Shown here one piece after another: positions 12,054 through 22,177 of a stretch of DNA of 64,000 nt (positions are counted from its first letter, which is position 1; each line of letters opens with the position of its first letter). Made by a program: the position numbers and the translations under genes. This DNA is from Enoplolaimus lenunculus. Lineage: Eukaryota > Nematoda > Enoplea > Enoplida > Thoracostomopsidae. Below the pieces are notes generated by a model that saw only the letters and a list, made by a program, of their open reading frames with translations, was not told the origin of the DNA and made no database searches. The stretch is from contig JASANG010004053.1 in the NCBI GenBank assembly GCA_030248215.1, positions 95,569 through 159,568 on the forward strand, in the 5' to 3' direction.

Positions 12054-12340
12054 TAGAAGACGAACTAGCGGTGCCGCTTGAACACTTTTACGTGGTGACG
12101 CTTAAACACTCTTAGTTTCCTGAAAATGAAGCACCTTCCCGTAAATTTGGTTATGCTCCCCTCTATTCGGACATCTCATAGCCAATTAGCCAGGGCCAGA
12201 AAATTAATTGAATAGTCTATCTGGCCCCTAGTATTATTCGGTCAAAGTGTTCAAACCAGAAATTGGTTCGCAACTGCCAAAGCAATTGATAACAATTTAA
12301 AAGAATACTAATTTCTTCAACGGAGTCATGTGTTCATAGT

Positions 12341-12565
12341 CCGTATTGTTAAGTGTGCGTAGCACCTATCATCAGTTTGTGATAGGTTTTGTATCTTTCG
12401 AACCAGTGAACGGCAATGTTCAAAATTCAACAACTTTTTCGCATTTGATTTGTGCTATTTCTGCGCCAAGTTTGGCATCCGTCAACGCTTGAGTTCGACT
12501 ATATATTTGAAAACCTATTGCTAACCAGTGATAGATGCTATGCGCATTTGCGAATAGGTTTATGC
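12341..12565. mobile_element. GCACCTATCATCAGTT-type MITE, copy 1
   Basis: Left part GTGTGCGTAGCACCTATCAT and CAGTTTGTGATAGGT, right part AACCTATTGCTAACCAGTG and GATGCTATGCGCATTTGCG: an imperfect inverted pair. It lies just beyond the end of the receptor gene. Confidence 0.72.
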
Positions 12566-12671
12566 TATTTTTATCAAATGTATTCAAGTGGTATTTGTCA
12601 CCATTGGGAATGGGTGTTCTACACTTTGAATTCGTCAAGAGAGTCCTTTGAAATTTGGCACGTCCTTCGCA

Positions 12672-12677
12672 TTTAAT
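12672..12677 (-). promoter_or_regulatory. Candidate poly(A) signal of the receptor gene (ATTAAA)
   Basis: ATTAAA on the minus strand about 185 nt after the stop. Spacing is plausible; the hexamer is common by chance in DNA this rich in A and T. Confidence 0.3.
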
Positions 12678-12762
12678 TGGCACCAGCTCATACAGTACTG
12701 GCTAACATTGTAGTCCCACACTCCAGACATGAGTTCTACAATTTGAATTTTCCCAGACTTGT

Positions 12763-12811
12763 AATTTTCCCACGCTCTCCAGACGTTCTAGTGGTCTCAC
12801 AGGGATCGAAG
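12763..12811 (-). repeat. Decayed duplicate of the receptor C-terminal coding end
   Basis: 48-49 nt resemble the coding stretch 12931-12979: both begin ATTTTCCCA on the plus strand, continue with GCTCTCCA or GTTCTCCA, and end GTCACAGGCATCGAAG or CTCACAGGGATCGAAG, with a one-base offset between. The copy lies beyond the stop codon, in the likely 3' UTR. Confidence 0.5.
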
Positions 12812-12860
12812 AAATATAACTGGAAATCAAACACAGCCACAGAAAAATGTACTTTGAATT

Positions 12861-13805
12861 TCACAGAAGCGTATCTTCATCCGAATCCTGTGCACTGTGG
12901 CTATCGAAAATATCTCTAGTTTCAGTTCTGATTTTCCCATGTTCTCCAACTGCACCGAGTCGAGTCACAGGCATCGAAGTGGTCAAACTTGTCGCTGGAT
13001 CATGTCGCCAAAGCATTGGAGACACCCGTTTGGTTAACATAACAGTTTGAATCGACGAAAGACTATTTCGGCACCGGTTTCCTGCAATCCCCGCTGTTGC
13101 CGAAGGACGTTTGCTTGCAACTTGTGATTTAGAGTCGCTCGCATCGCTTGTCAACTTTTGCTCGTGATATTGTCCTTTTGGCAGTGCGTCTGGAAAACAA
13201 TATTCACCGCCCTGAGAACATGTTGTTGTTTCGCATTTGTTCCCATCGCTTTCGATTAAACATCCGGACGGAATTCGTTTTGCGTGACATAAGCATTGAC
13301 AATTATAGTCACCACCATTCTCGTCTTCTGCACCTTTCACTGGAGATTCACTCCTACTATGACGTTTCCATTTTGGACCAAATGACGTGGCTCCAGGATA
13401 AAGGAGATTATATGACGGTAAGTCGTTATCCGGATGGTTTTCACTTCCGGTATTAACGGCATCTGGGTTACGTTTGATCGTATCTGGATTTAAAGGCTTT
13501 TTGGACGATTGCCAAAATCTACTTCGATTCGGTTTCGGAACCTCCAATTGGTTACGATTGTGCTGTAGTTGTTGTTGTTGTTGTTGTGGTTGTTGTTGTT
13601 GCATTTTCTGATACTGTTTCGATCTGTTGACGCGTTCTTGTTGTGGTCTTTTTCGGGCAGCAGAAGACGACGGCAAGCAAACGCTTCGCATTTGTGATCG
13701 GATCTTTCTGTTGCACAAATAATAGATTGGCAGTCGGATGGCACCAGTTAAAATTACCAGAAAGCTGCTCGTGTCCGACGCTAATGTATGAAACGCACGG
13801 TAGTC
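12861..13805 (-). CDS. Receptor exon 3: TM7 and Gln-rich cytoplasmic tail
   Basis: The acceptor reads TTCAG/GACTAC in phase 0 and continues the frame from exon 2. Residues 527-840: extracellular loop 3, TM7 (ASDTSSFLVILTGAIRLP), then IYYLCNRKIRSQMRS, the usual short helix after TM7. The Asn-Pro of the NPxxY motif is replaced by Leu-Pro (RLPIYY). The tail is about 284 residues, long for the family, with a Gln tract near 590-607, Arg/Ser-rich stretches and a Cys cluster around NCQCLCH. It ends DEDTLL: Thr at -2 and Leu at 0 fit a class I PDZ ligand, and DxxxLL fits an acidic dileucine sorting signal; both are motif matches only. The stop is TGA at 12863-12861. Confidence 0.85.
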   Translation of the reverse strand, partial: DYRAFHTLASDTSSFLVILTGAIRLPIYYLCNRKIRSQMRSVCLPSSSAARKRPQQERVNRSKQYQKMQQQQPQQQQQQLQHNRNQLEVPKPNRSRFWQSSKKPLNPDTIKRNPDAVNTGSENHPDNDLPSYNLLYPGATSFGPKWKRHSRSESPVKGAEDENGGDYNCQCLCHAKRIPSGCLIESDGNKCETTTCSQGGEYCFPDALPKGQYHEQKLTSDASDSKSQVASKRPSATAGIAGNRCRNSLSSIQTVMLTKRVSPMLWRHDPATSLTTSMPVTRLGAVGEHGKIRTETRDIFDSHSAQDSDEDTLL

Positions 13806-16800
13806 CTGAAAAATATTAGCTTAATATCAAGCATGAAACCGATTGTATTTCCGATTTTCAACAATTTTTTCGCCAATTAAGCTTGCGTTAAAATTAATGA
13901 CTGTTGGTTATCGTCTAAAGATTCGTTTTTATGGGGTTTCGTAACAGTTGCAACGCAGCGACCTAATGCAACTTTCACAATGGCAAACGTGCATAAGGTA
14001 AGATTTTGAAAATCCGATTCAATGACGGGGGCACCCCAGCCCAGGCGTCACAATAGGAATCAGAGCAAAAGGTTTGTATTTAGGTTTAGCAGTATTAAAT
14101 GACGTATGCCTTGTAGCTCGCTCAGTTCTCTCGCTAGCTTTTACGGATTTGACATCGGATAAACCTGAAGGAACATTTTACCTCAAAAAATTGTGGATCT
14201 TTAGTTTGTTCTAAAAACGTAATAACAACATGCAGGCAATTTGCAATTAAATAGCACGTTACAATTGCGATCATTGTACGCGTTGCGTCTCTCAGTGTTT
14301 TTCGTATTGTTGCATCGTGCGGTTCGCTACCGGTTGTTGGATTATGGTAACGTGCGTTTGCAGATATTGCAAGTGCACTTTGTGATTTTGGAAATTGTAC
14401 CGTTGAACGTGCCGTTTCAGCTTGCAATATTTTGTGATTATCGTGTTCATCGCGATGATTGCTGTCCCTGTGTAACGCACCATTATTTGTCAGTATCGCT
14501 GCCTGCGAGTTTATGGTCTTCACGTGATCGGTTGTGTGATCGATCATGTGGTTTTGACTGTGATCGGTCACGTGATCGATTACGGGATATCTATTGTGAT
14601 TGATCTTGTGATCTCTGTTATGATCGTTCACCTGTGCAATGATGTGATCTTTATTATGATCGTTCACATGATCTATCACATAATCTCTATTGTGATCGAT
14701 CACGTGATCGTTTACGTGATCACGAAGCGTCGTTCGATCGCCGATGCAATCGCTGGCGACCTCGCGTCGTTCAACGCACGGTTCACAACACAATTGCGAA
14801 TCGACAGCAGACACTGTCGCTTGGTAATCAGGCACCATCAGAACAAACGTTGAATTGACTGATCGCGACGATCGAATTATAATCGCGATGTTCAACGTGA
14901 GCAAACTCAAAAACGGGATATAAACTTGAAATATTGGATCGATGTAGAATTTGAAAAATACATAGTCAGGATAGCCGAATAAAAAGCCAGGGTTGGCTGT
15001 GATTTGGGCAAATCCGGTGCAATGTGGCGCGTAAAAGATTTCAACTTCCCAGTAGCTCGATATTTTGAGGGCGATCGCGAATAGGATGACAAAAATAATT
15101 GCGAATACCCGACGGCCTGGCGTACAAAATGAACGGCTTGATGAGTGATATAAGTGGCGGCCGGTAGATTCGTGAACAACGATGTATCTGAACACAAATA
15201 AAGCAGGCATTAAAGTTTAGAACGGAGCCATTGTATGTGTGGATGATAATGCGGATAACCGTGAAGAGTATTTCAAAAATTAAAGTTTTGAATGCAGAAA
15301 TATATTTTGACCGTTTATTCTTTTTTACAGGAACCCGGAGCATACATCTGCCTCAAGACCCGGTTTGGGCAAGTTCAGTTCCTCAACAACAGGGGCACAA
15401 CTAAGGCTTGGAATGGATGGTGTTTTATTTGAGGTCTAAAATTCAGCAATTATTCTAATGCCTGTAAAAGTACCTTTATTATATTGCTTCTCTACGTTTC
15501 TAAGGGTAGAAGTATCCAGGCGCCCGACAACTTGTAATCCGAAATTTCATCTACGCGACAATTCGACACGCATCATGTATGCTTAGGCTTACACTTAGAT
15601 TTACTCTTAGGATTATGCTTAGAGTTATTTATAGATTTTAGGATACTGTTGTGCGACAAGCTGCCGGTCGACGAATTGTCGTACATTCAAACGTCCCATT
15701 GGGCGCCAGTCGGCAGGCCAGTAGAAAAAGTGGTAATTGCTATTGCACAATACTAATCTGCACATTCCTCATATTTTGAAGTATTTGACGTTGATCTTTG
15801 TAGAATTGGAAAACTGGCTATTGAGAACACAATACAGTCGACGACGGAACTTTCGGCAGAGGTAGTATCGAAGCCGTGGGTCGTAATTTTGCCGCAACCA
15901 AACACAGTTTTGTACCACGCATACGCTTATAAAATTTTTACTCTGCGCATTATTTATACGCAGTTTCTCAGCATTTATTAAAAGAAATCAGCCCACTATG
16001 CAGTGCAAAATGCAAAAATATTTTTGGTCATTGTTATTCTAAAAAGCGTAACAGTAGTATAAGCATATTCCTAAGCCTAAGTACAAGATTAGTCGAAACC
16101 TTAAGCTTTCTTTATTATAGTCTATGAAAAATGATCCACCGTTAAAGTATGAGCCATATTTTTCAGGGTGCACCCGGAGATCTACCTACCGCTCCGACTA
16201 AAAATCAACCTCCGGCCCCAGCAGAATATTTGCCTGACATTCCGGCAATCTTGGGCAGCGAAATTATTTATTTTGCGAAAACTGAAACGTTCAGTGAGTT
16301 TGCTGTTATGCTTTAGAGCAGTTTTTATGACATTTTTGGACATAAGTTGTCGGTATGTCTTTAAAATAATCCTAAAGCAAAATTTTTGACCGCAGTGTCC
16401 AAGAGGTACATTTGATATGCTATTTGACGGGTCTGAGATAGATATACACCACTCTAAACCACGAATGTCAGCAAAAACATTAAATTGCCGGGAGGGGAGG
16501 GGAGCAAATTGTTATAAATATTTCATGTTTTCATCATGGTTCTTTACAAAAATTTACCCGGGCGAACACTTTTGTATAAAAAATTTGCCCGGGGGCATTT
16601 TTTCGTAAGGGGTAAAATTTTTCACGACACCGGAATCAATCCAAAACTCGTGACTCTGTTTCTTTGTCGCGCAAACATACCTTTCTATCGTTGCCGCCAG
16701 GATCAAGTACGTTTGAGCAAATTGTGACACGCGTCCAAGCGCAAACATCGGCTGAACGTACTTGTTCCACAACTGATGAAGGTAAAATATTTCAAAATAA

Positions 16801-17252
16801 TAATTACTCACACCCATACCAATGAGAACAATATAATTGACGAACATTGTCAAATCAAATATAGCAATCGCTGCTAAATAGACGACATTCGACTGGCGAA
16901 GGTGTTTTTGTGACAAAATTACCAGCAAAAAGATTGTCATCGCAAATCCGGCGATTGATACTGCACCGCCGCCCAAGACTACAAAATAAAACCGTTCTGT
17001 GAGCATGAAACGTTCTGATTCTTGGTTGAATTCTATTTCAGTGCAATTTACTGCTAAACTGTCAATTTCGTTCGATATCGATGCGTTTGCTGTTTGCGGT
17101 GATGTCTGAGAAACTATCTGGGATTCTTCTCCAGCAGCTGATCTGGGATTTCGAAAAATAATTGAAGAAGGAGCATTGTTGTCTGGGATACTGTGGCTGG
17201 CGGCGGCTGCTTTTATCGCTGATTGAAATGTTTCAACGAGCATCGATACCAT
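12861..17252 (-). CDS. Class A GPCR, FMRFamide/neuropeptide receptor-like, three exons
   Basis: Joining 17252-16681, 15187-14182 and 13805-12861 on the minus strand gives an open frame of 841 codons including the TGA stop. The product shows seven hydrophobic segments: TM1 about 88-113, TM2 122-146 (Asp133 in the LAAIAIFD stretch), TM3 166-190 ending in ERY, TM4 216-237, TM5 266-294 with a Pro, TM6 493-517 and TM7 534-556. The TM3 pattern (AQTYLILAATIERY) and the TM7 pattern (SSFLVILTGAIRLPIYY) resemble invertebrate FMRFamide-type peptide receptors, which act at the plasma membrane through G proteins. The N-terminus has NAS and NCT glycosylation sites and no obvious signal peptide. Family-level identity is by recognition, not search; the ligand is unknown. 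No neighbouring gene was found, so context adds nothing. Confidence 0.82.
13806..14181 (-). other. Receptor intron 2 (376 bp)
   Basis: Bounded by GTAAAA and TTCAG, phase 0, located in extracellular loop 3 between TM6 and TM7. Nothing else was recognised inside. Confidence 0.8.
14182..15187 (-). CDS. Receptor exon 2: TM4, TM5, long third intracellular loop, TM6
   Basis: The acceptor reads TGTGTTCAG/ATACATC and restores E-R-Y-I-V-V-H across the junction, the expected sequence after a class A TM3. The exon codes residues 192-526 and ends in phase 0 at GAG/GTAAAA. It holds TM4, an extracellular loop 2 with Cys247 (APHCTGF), TM5 (YIPFLSLLTLNIAIII), a third intracellular loop of about 195 residues (296-490) and TM6 (MIAIVTCYLIANCLHVVITF). 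TM6 lacks the usual Cys-Trp-x-Pro switch, as in several peptide-receptor groups. The loop contains the Asp-His tetrapeptide repeat at residues 346-413. Open frames on the opposite strand here are shadows of this exon. Confidence 0.85.
14521..14724 (-). repeat. Coding minisatellite for Asp-His tetrapeptides in the receptor loop
   Basis: About 17 tandem units of 12 nt code D-H-x-x tetrapeptides (DHVN, DHVI, DHNR, DYVI, DHVN, DHNK and so on), residues 346-413. A weaker 36-nt higher-order period is visible (DHVNDHVIDHNR, then DYVIDHVNDHNK). The DNA is full of GATC and CACGTG words. Units differ from one another at the second half while keeping Asp-His, and the frame is kept throughout. Confidence 0.85.
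15521..15690. mobile_element. CGACAATTCG-bounded repeat with TTAGGC-like interior (intron 1)
   Basis: GCCCGACAACTTGTAATCC and ACGCGACAATTCGACACG at the left; GTGCGACAAGCTGCCGG and TCGACGAATTGTCGTAC at the right, in inverted sense. Between them is a TTAGGC-like tract (15576-15645). The words recur at 52033-52070 without the tract. Confidence 0.6.
16041..16141 (+). mobile_element. TTAGGC-bearing interspersed repeat, subfamily A (in intron 1)
   Basis: GCGTAACAGTAGTATAAGCA then TATTCCTAAGCCTAAG, CCTTAAGC, and TATAGTCTATGAAAAATGAT where other copies have a GCAGAAAAACG-type flank. A short CCTAAG tract only. Confidence 0.7.
16164..16255 (-). mobile_element. CCGGAAGTCTGCCTCCGG-type repeat, in intron 1
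   Basis: CAGGGTGCACCCGGAGATCT, CCTACCGCTCCGACTAAAAA, CAACCTCCGGCCCCAGCAG: same order as the copies at 24855 and 56689, with a CAGGGT-type end. Confidence 0.6.
16681..17252 (-). CDS. Receptor exon 1: extracellular N-terminus to the end of TM3
   Basis: This exon codes residues 1-190 and two bases of codon 191. The ATG at 17252-17250 (reading MVSMLVETF) is the first Met in the visible frame, but no in-frame stop was seen just upstream, so the coding region could begin earlier. A candidate 3' splice site (CCCAG) lies two bases before this ATG on the minus strand, at 17255. That would suit a 5' UTR intron or nematode-style spliced-leader addition; this is inference. The donor reads GAAAG/GTATGT, splitting the Arg codon of the ERY motif in phase 2. 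No Cys is visible at the start of TM3, where most class A receptors have one. Confidence 0.82.
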
Positions 17253-17686
17253 ATCTGGGACCAGGTAAGTGTGCCACTTTATTTTGGGCCTTTCATTTAA
17301 TTTTTTTATCTTTTAGTACGGTCTGAAAAAGTTTGACCTCATTTAAAATCAGGTGAATGTGTTAATTTCGATTAGTTAAAACGGGCAGCAATTAACCGAA
17401 AGCGTTTGTGAAGTGCAAAATATTAACAAAACGGGAACGCCATTTCTGATTCGCTAGTTGGCATCTTAAAGTTGACAAATGGTTGTAAGCGCCTGTCGTC
17501 TCAGCTTCGAAGGCTTAAACATATATCCTTCAAGTTATAATTAAACGAAATGCATAAACACGACTTGAAAGTTTGGCCCATGTTACTCTTAGGGCCGTAA
17601 CTGTGAATTAATAATACTCGAATTAGGTTCCAAGGTGGAGATTTTCGTAAGCAAAGCGATACTTTGACTCATACACACGACTGATG

Positions 17687-17819
17687 CGGTCCCGTAGCTA
17701 GAGGGGCCAGGGGGCTCAACCCCCTAGAAGAGTTTTGACCTGCCCCTAGAAAATTCTCAATCTATCTTGTAAATATTTGGTACCACCCCCCTAGCATGGT
17801 GAGCTGTCTACGGGCCTGG
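17687..17819 (+). mobile_element. CAGGCCCGTAGCCAG-type MITE
   Basis: GGTCCCGTAGCTAGAGG, GCTCAACCCCCTAGAAG, CCCCTAGAAAATTCTCAATC, then GAGCTGTCTACGGGCCTG. Both ends recognisable; the middle is slightly shortened. Confidence 0.82.
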
Positions 17820-18590
17820 ACTGTTGCCGTTAGACTCGAACCATTCTTTGATTTCAATATATTCTAGCCACAAGAACTTTCGTTAATTTTTAATCAAAAA
17901 ATTATTTTTAAAAAATACAGATTTTTGTATGTTTTTCAAAAATTTAATTACATTTTGACAAAGTAGAAACATCATTTGATTTTGCAAAACAAGGCGAAAT
18001 GTTACTTAGCAATAATTAAGCATACGACATACATCAAAGATACATTTTTATGGCATTTGCTAATGCACAAGCCCGGATATGGAAAATACACCACCGTTTA
18101 TCACTTTATTTTTCCATGCCTACATTAGCCATTTTCGCAATATTTTAATTTAAGCACCGATTAAGTATTAACGCGTGTTCTCATCAACTGATACGTGTCT
18201 TTTCTTGCGAACGATCGGTGAACGGCTTACAATAGTAACAGCAAAAGTTTCCAAGAAACCGTATAATTTAAATTGTAAAAAGCTGTATTTTTAAGCATTA
18301 ATTTTATCTTTTTACCTTTGCAAATATTTATTTTTTTCGGTGAAAAGTTCACCAGCTAAAAAACATAAACCTCAGCATTTTGCGACAACTTTGAACGAAA
18401 CCGGAACAAAATTACAGCTTGCAACTTGCGGTTTTTTCGTAACTTTTATAGCATAATTACATGGTTTGTCGGGTGTTGAAATAGATTCATCTGTGCATCG
18501 AATTTAGACTTTCTAATAAAAAACCCAAACGAAAGCCTGCCGAAATTAATACGGATTAATAATTTATTCCATGTATGATCAGTGTTACTT

Positions 18591-18680
18591 CTTAACAGTA
18601 GCCTAAGCATATTCCTAGCTCTAGGAACAAAGATTCAGTCTAAACCCTAAACCTAGGTACTTTATTGCGTCTCGCGAGAC
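18591..18680 (+). repeat. Decayed TTAGGC-bearing repeat
   Basis: TAACAGTAGCCTAAGCATAT followed by TCCTAGCTCTAGG, AAACCCTAAACCTAGG and TTATTGCGTCTCGCGAG. Matches subfamily A order with heavy decay. Confidence 0.5.
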
Positions 18681-19040
18681 AACACATGACACTACTAGTA
18701 TCCTAAAATTTTTTAGTGCAGGTATTTTACTTCTGATATGGTTTTGAAATTTAATGTTTCTAAAAAATTTCCGTTTTGTTGTGTGACCAATTTCGAAACT
18801 TAATACAGCCAGAAGTAAGCAGACAGAAGGTCAACCCCGCCTCAAATTGTTTTCCACGGCTTATGACTTTAGGAAATTTTTGGCAAAATACTTTCAGAAA
18901 TTTCATAACAAACAACCACTAAAAGGGTCAGAGAGACGGGGTACGCTTATCTAGTACAATTTAATTTAGCCATCTGATACTAATTTTTTTAACAAATACG
19001 TGTGGAGCATATGTAAATTTCTTCCAATGTAACTTTTATT

Positions 19041-19200
19041 GGTGTAACAGCAATATAATCATATTGATAAGCCTAAGCCTCAGCATTAGGATAAGCATAT
19101 AACAAAGTCTGTGTCAAAACCAAACCATAGCCCTAAACAAGAAAATCAGTATAAAGCTTAAGCTTCTGTTATAGTTTCCCGGAAAAAAGGTTTGCCTCTC
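19041..19200 (+). mobile_element. TTAGGC-bearing interspersed repeat, subfamily A
   Basis: GGTGTAACAGCAATATAATC, GATAAGCCTAAGCCTCAGC, then AAAGCTTAAGCTTCTGTTAT and GGTTTGCCTCTC at the right end. Confidence 0.65.
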
Positions 19201-19876
19201 AAAGTAGATGGACCTAAATTTTCATTCTTATAAATTGCGTGACAAAAGCGACACAAAAAGCGTTGATGAAAAATTAGGGCTTTTCTGTATGCTTCCAATC
19301 TCATTTAAAATTATTAAGGTTTAAGCAGGCACAAGAATCAAACTTAGTAAGATTTTCATATTTAGCGAGTTAATTCTTCTTAAAAATTTAGTTAAACAAT
19401 TTTTCGCTGTTTCCTTCCTACCGTACTGTCTTGATTTAGGGTTGGGAGAATTTTGATAAACGTGGCAGGTTTTGGTATTTATAATGGACCATGAATGCAT
19501 GCCAACGAAATGAGAAGTCTAAAGAAATCAAGCTACTACCCGACTGAGCCACGGCAGCAGATCACTTTCTTTACATTTGTTACATAATGTAATGTTTCAT
19601 GGTTAAATAACACATACACTGTCACCGTTTTGCAAAGGATTTCGGTTACCGCGGAGAAGTCAAAAATAAGAATCGTAATTTCCGGGAGGGTGGGGAGCTA
19701 CAGTGTTAAAATGAAGGGGCACTGTTTCGAAACCTAAGGTTTCGGCTCAAATTTTTTTCACTAAAGATCAGCAACAACTTTAATTCAAAATAGCTAATTT
19801 AAAAATCAAACAAAATTTTTACGAACAATTATGCAAGAAAATATCGTTGTAAAATCGGAACACCGAAAATAAACTT

Positions 19877-20126
19877 CACTGTAAAATTCCAATGAATTAA
19901 ATAATCAATTGAGCTAGCGAATTAGTTATTTCTGAATTAATATCCGTAAACATTAACGCACTCTGAGTTTAGTTGATACTTACTCTGAGTTGAGTTGACT
20001 CTGGGTGAGTTAATTAATTCAGAATGAACTGAAGCAACTCAAAATTCTGAGTTCTGTTAGTCCTAACTCAGGCTGAGTGATTCAATTCATCCTGAGTTAA
20101 AATCAACTCACTGAAATTTACAGTGT
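19877..20126 (+). mobile_element. CACTGTAAATTTC-ended MITE, 250 bp
   Basis: Starts CACTGTAAAATTCCAATGAA, ends CTCACTGAAATTTACAGTG. The interior is made of repeated CTGAGTT / AACTCAG words, so most of it can fold on itself. Full-length copy. Confidence 0.85.
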
Positions 20127-20570
20127 TATATTAAAAGATGCGGCTTTCAGGCTGTCTCAAAAAGATAATTAATTTATCATTCTGAAATCATTTTCTCAAA
20201 AACGATGCTCCAAAATTCGTTTCCGAATTGTGTCAAAAATAAAACGCTATTTTAAACGCTTTTTTAAGTTTCAAATAACATTTTTCAAAACGCTTCTTCG
20301 TCAACAGCGAAATTTTAAAATGAACCGCTAAATGTAGGAAATCGCTTCTTAGCGTTCATCAAAGCATAAATTTATGCTTCAAAACAAACACATATTTTAA
20401 AACTCAAAAAGCGTTTAGTATTTTTGATTCAAGTTCTAAAAGTGATATACGCTTCACGCTTCAACTTATTTTAATTTCGTTCTGTAATATTCGAGCTTTA
20501 CCGTGTATGTATCTCCGACGAAAAAATAATTGTGAAAACGTCAAATAGGTTTTTTTAGTTTCTGTGCATT

Positions 20571-20700
20571 AGACCTAGGCTTTACAACGATTTGGTTTCG
20601 GAAAAGAATTACCTAGCCTAAGCCTAAGCCTAAACCATTGCACAAGTCTTTGCCAAAACCATAGTCTAACCCTAAGCATAACCCTTAATCTTAAACGTAA
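20571..20700 (+). repeat. TTAGGC-like tract
   Basis: CCTAGCCTAAGCCTAAGCC near 20612 followed by AACCCTAAGCATAACCCTTA. Element flanks are unclear. Confidence 0.6.
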
Positions 20701-22177
20701 ATGGAAACTGACAAGAGCCGGTTTTTTATACGAAAAATCTGGTTTGAAAGATGTTTACACAATTTCCTATCTTACAGGTATAAATTAAAGAAGTGGACCA
20801 TTTTTAACAATGATCATGGTGAAAGGTCTTGAATTACGTCAGACGTTATTACCACTGTTCCTTGAAATTTAGGTGCTCATACTACAATACGATTAAAAGA
20901 CTAAGATTTAGAAACATGTTTTGAAATTTATATAACTTTTTACTTTTTTTAGTTCGATGTTTTAGCGATTTGATTGCAAAAACTCGAAACTCGAATTAAA
21001 ACTTTAACGGAAAATTATTTTTTGGTAAAAGAAGCTGCCGCGAATGGTTACATCTGCTTGTTGAACTTGTAAATTGCAGCTGCAAATATACACGTGTGAA
21101 CAAGGTTTATGAATTCGTTGAATTTTATCACTTAGACATGATAGGAAATTAATCAAACATTCTATGACACTGTCTCAGCATTTGTTATAGTACCGTGAGA
21201 GTGGAAGATTTTAAAACTAAAAAATTAACTATTAAAGAGCATGAGAAAGTGGACAGCTGATAAGTTCGTACGATTTTTACTGTTCCATAGCAGACAAGGA
21301 ATTCTAGAAACGTACAAACTGGCGTCAATTTTGATTCTGCTAAAGCAGGGTGGAAGCGGAACTGGATTATATCGAAATCGGAACAGCAAACTCACCCGTA
21401 TAATCGGGACTACAAATTTTGTGACTATACGAGTAATTTGTATTATCAGGTGTAATATTGATTTAGGCAGCCTGTTGGCTGGCAACAGTTTTTTAAATCG
21501 TCGCATGAATAAATTGGAAATAAATTAGCGGTGATTTTTTAATTCTCTCAAACTAAACTAGAATCAATTGTTGTTATGTTCAACATAAAGCGGTATTTTT
21601 GCGTGTTTAGATGTTGAGATCGAAAGAATTGATATGCAACACCGTTTTGAATCAGAATTCTACCGGAATCAAAATTCCAGTGGCACCCTTACTGCAAAAG
21701 TAGTTTCTCGAACATGAATACCAGACGATAAAATCGTCATGGAATAATTTGGTCTGAAATTCTGCAAGAGTCAGTTTTAAAAAATACCCTGGTGACTTCT
21801 TATGGGCCGGTCCATGATAATAAAGGCAATCGAGAGAATAATTCACGCCATGCTGATGGAAGAGCACTGAAACTGTAACATGCGCCTAGCTAGATTTGGC
21901 ACCTGAGAGGGGCCTAGGTTACCTGGAGTTCAAATGAAGGTAGTGTTTTGAACAACTTGCGATCAAATCGAACAGAATATGTGACAAAGTTATAAAATTT
22001 AATTTAGCGTAATGAGCTACAATGACAACGTAAGAATTCTGGCTCAAAGTTTTGACGGTATAGATACCTCAGATACTCTTTCGCTGCGCATTTGAGCTGC
22101 TTTCCGAATATATTTTCTATGGCGGTATTCGAAAAAGAAGTTTAAAAAGGATTTTCGAAATTATTGTGCGAGCCAAT

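Larger units (their letters stand above)
15188..16680 (-). other. Receptor intron 1 (1,493 bp)
   Basis: Bounded by GTATGT and CAG. It has collected several repeats: a TTAGGC-type element (16041-16141), a CCGGAG-type element (16164-16255), the CGACAATTCG element (15521-15690) and a repeat of CCCGGGC-containing words near 16555-16600. No other exon was seen in it. Confidence 0.8.
17253..19876. other. Upstream flank of the receptor gene, no gene seen
   Basis: The 5' flank would hold the promoter, but no TATA box or upstream exon can be assigned with confidence. Apart from the elements listed, it is AT-rich sequence with decayed repeat words. Confidence 0.5.

Noticed and set aside
12452-13456. 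Plus-strand open frames opposite receptor exon 3
   Set aside because: Antisense shadows of the coding exon and its 3' flank with no protein-like features.
14241-14853. Plus-strand open frames of 109-120 codons
   Set aside because: They overlap receptor exon 2 and its minisatellite; long only because the Asp-His repeat lacks stops on the other strand.
19515-19560. tRNA-like A box on the minus strand (TGGCTCAGTCGG)
   Set aside because: The A box is good, but no B box at proper spacing and no acceptor stem were seen.
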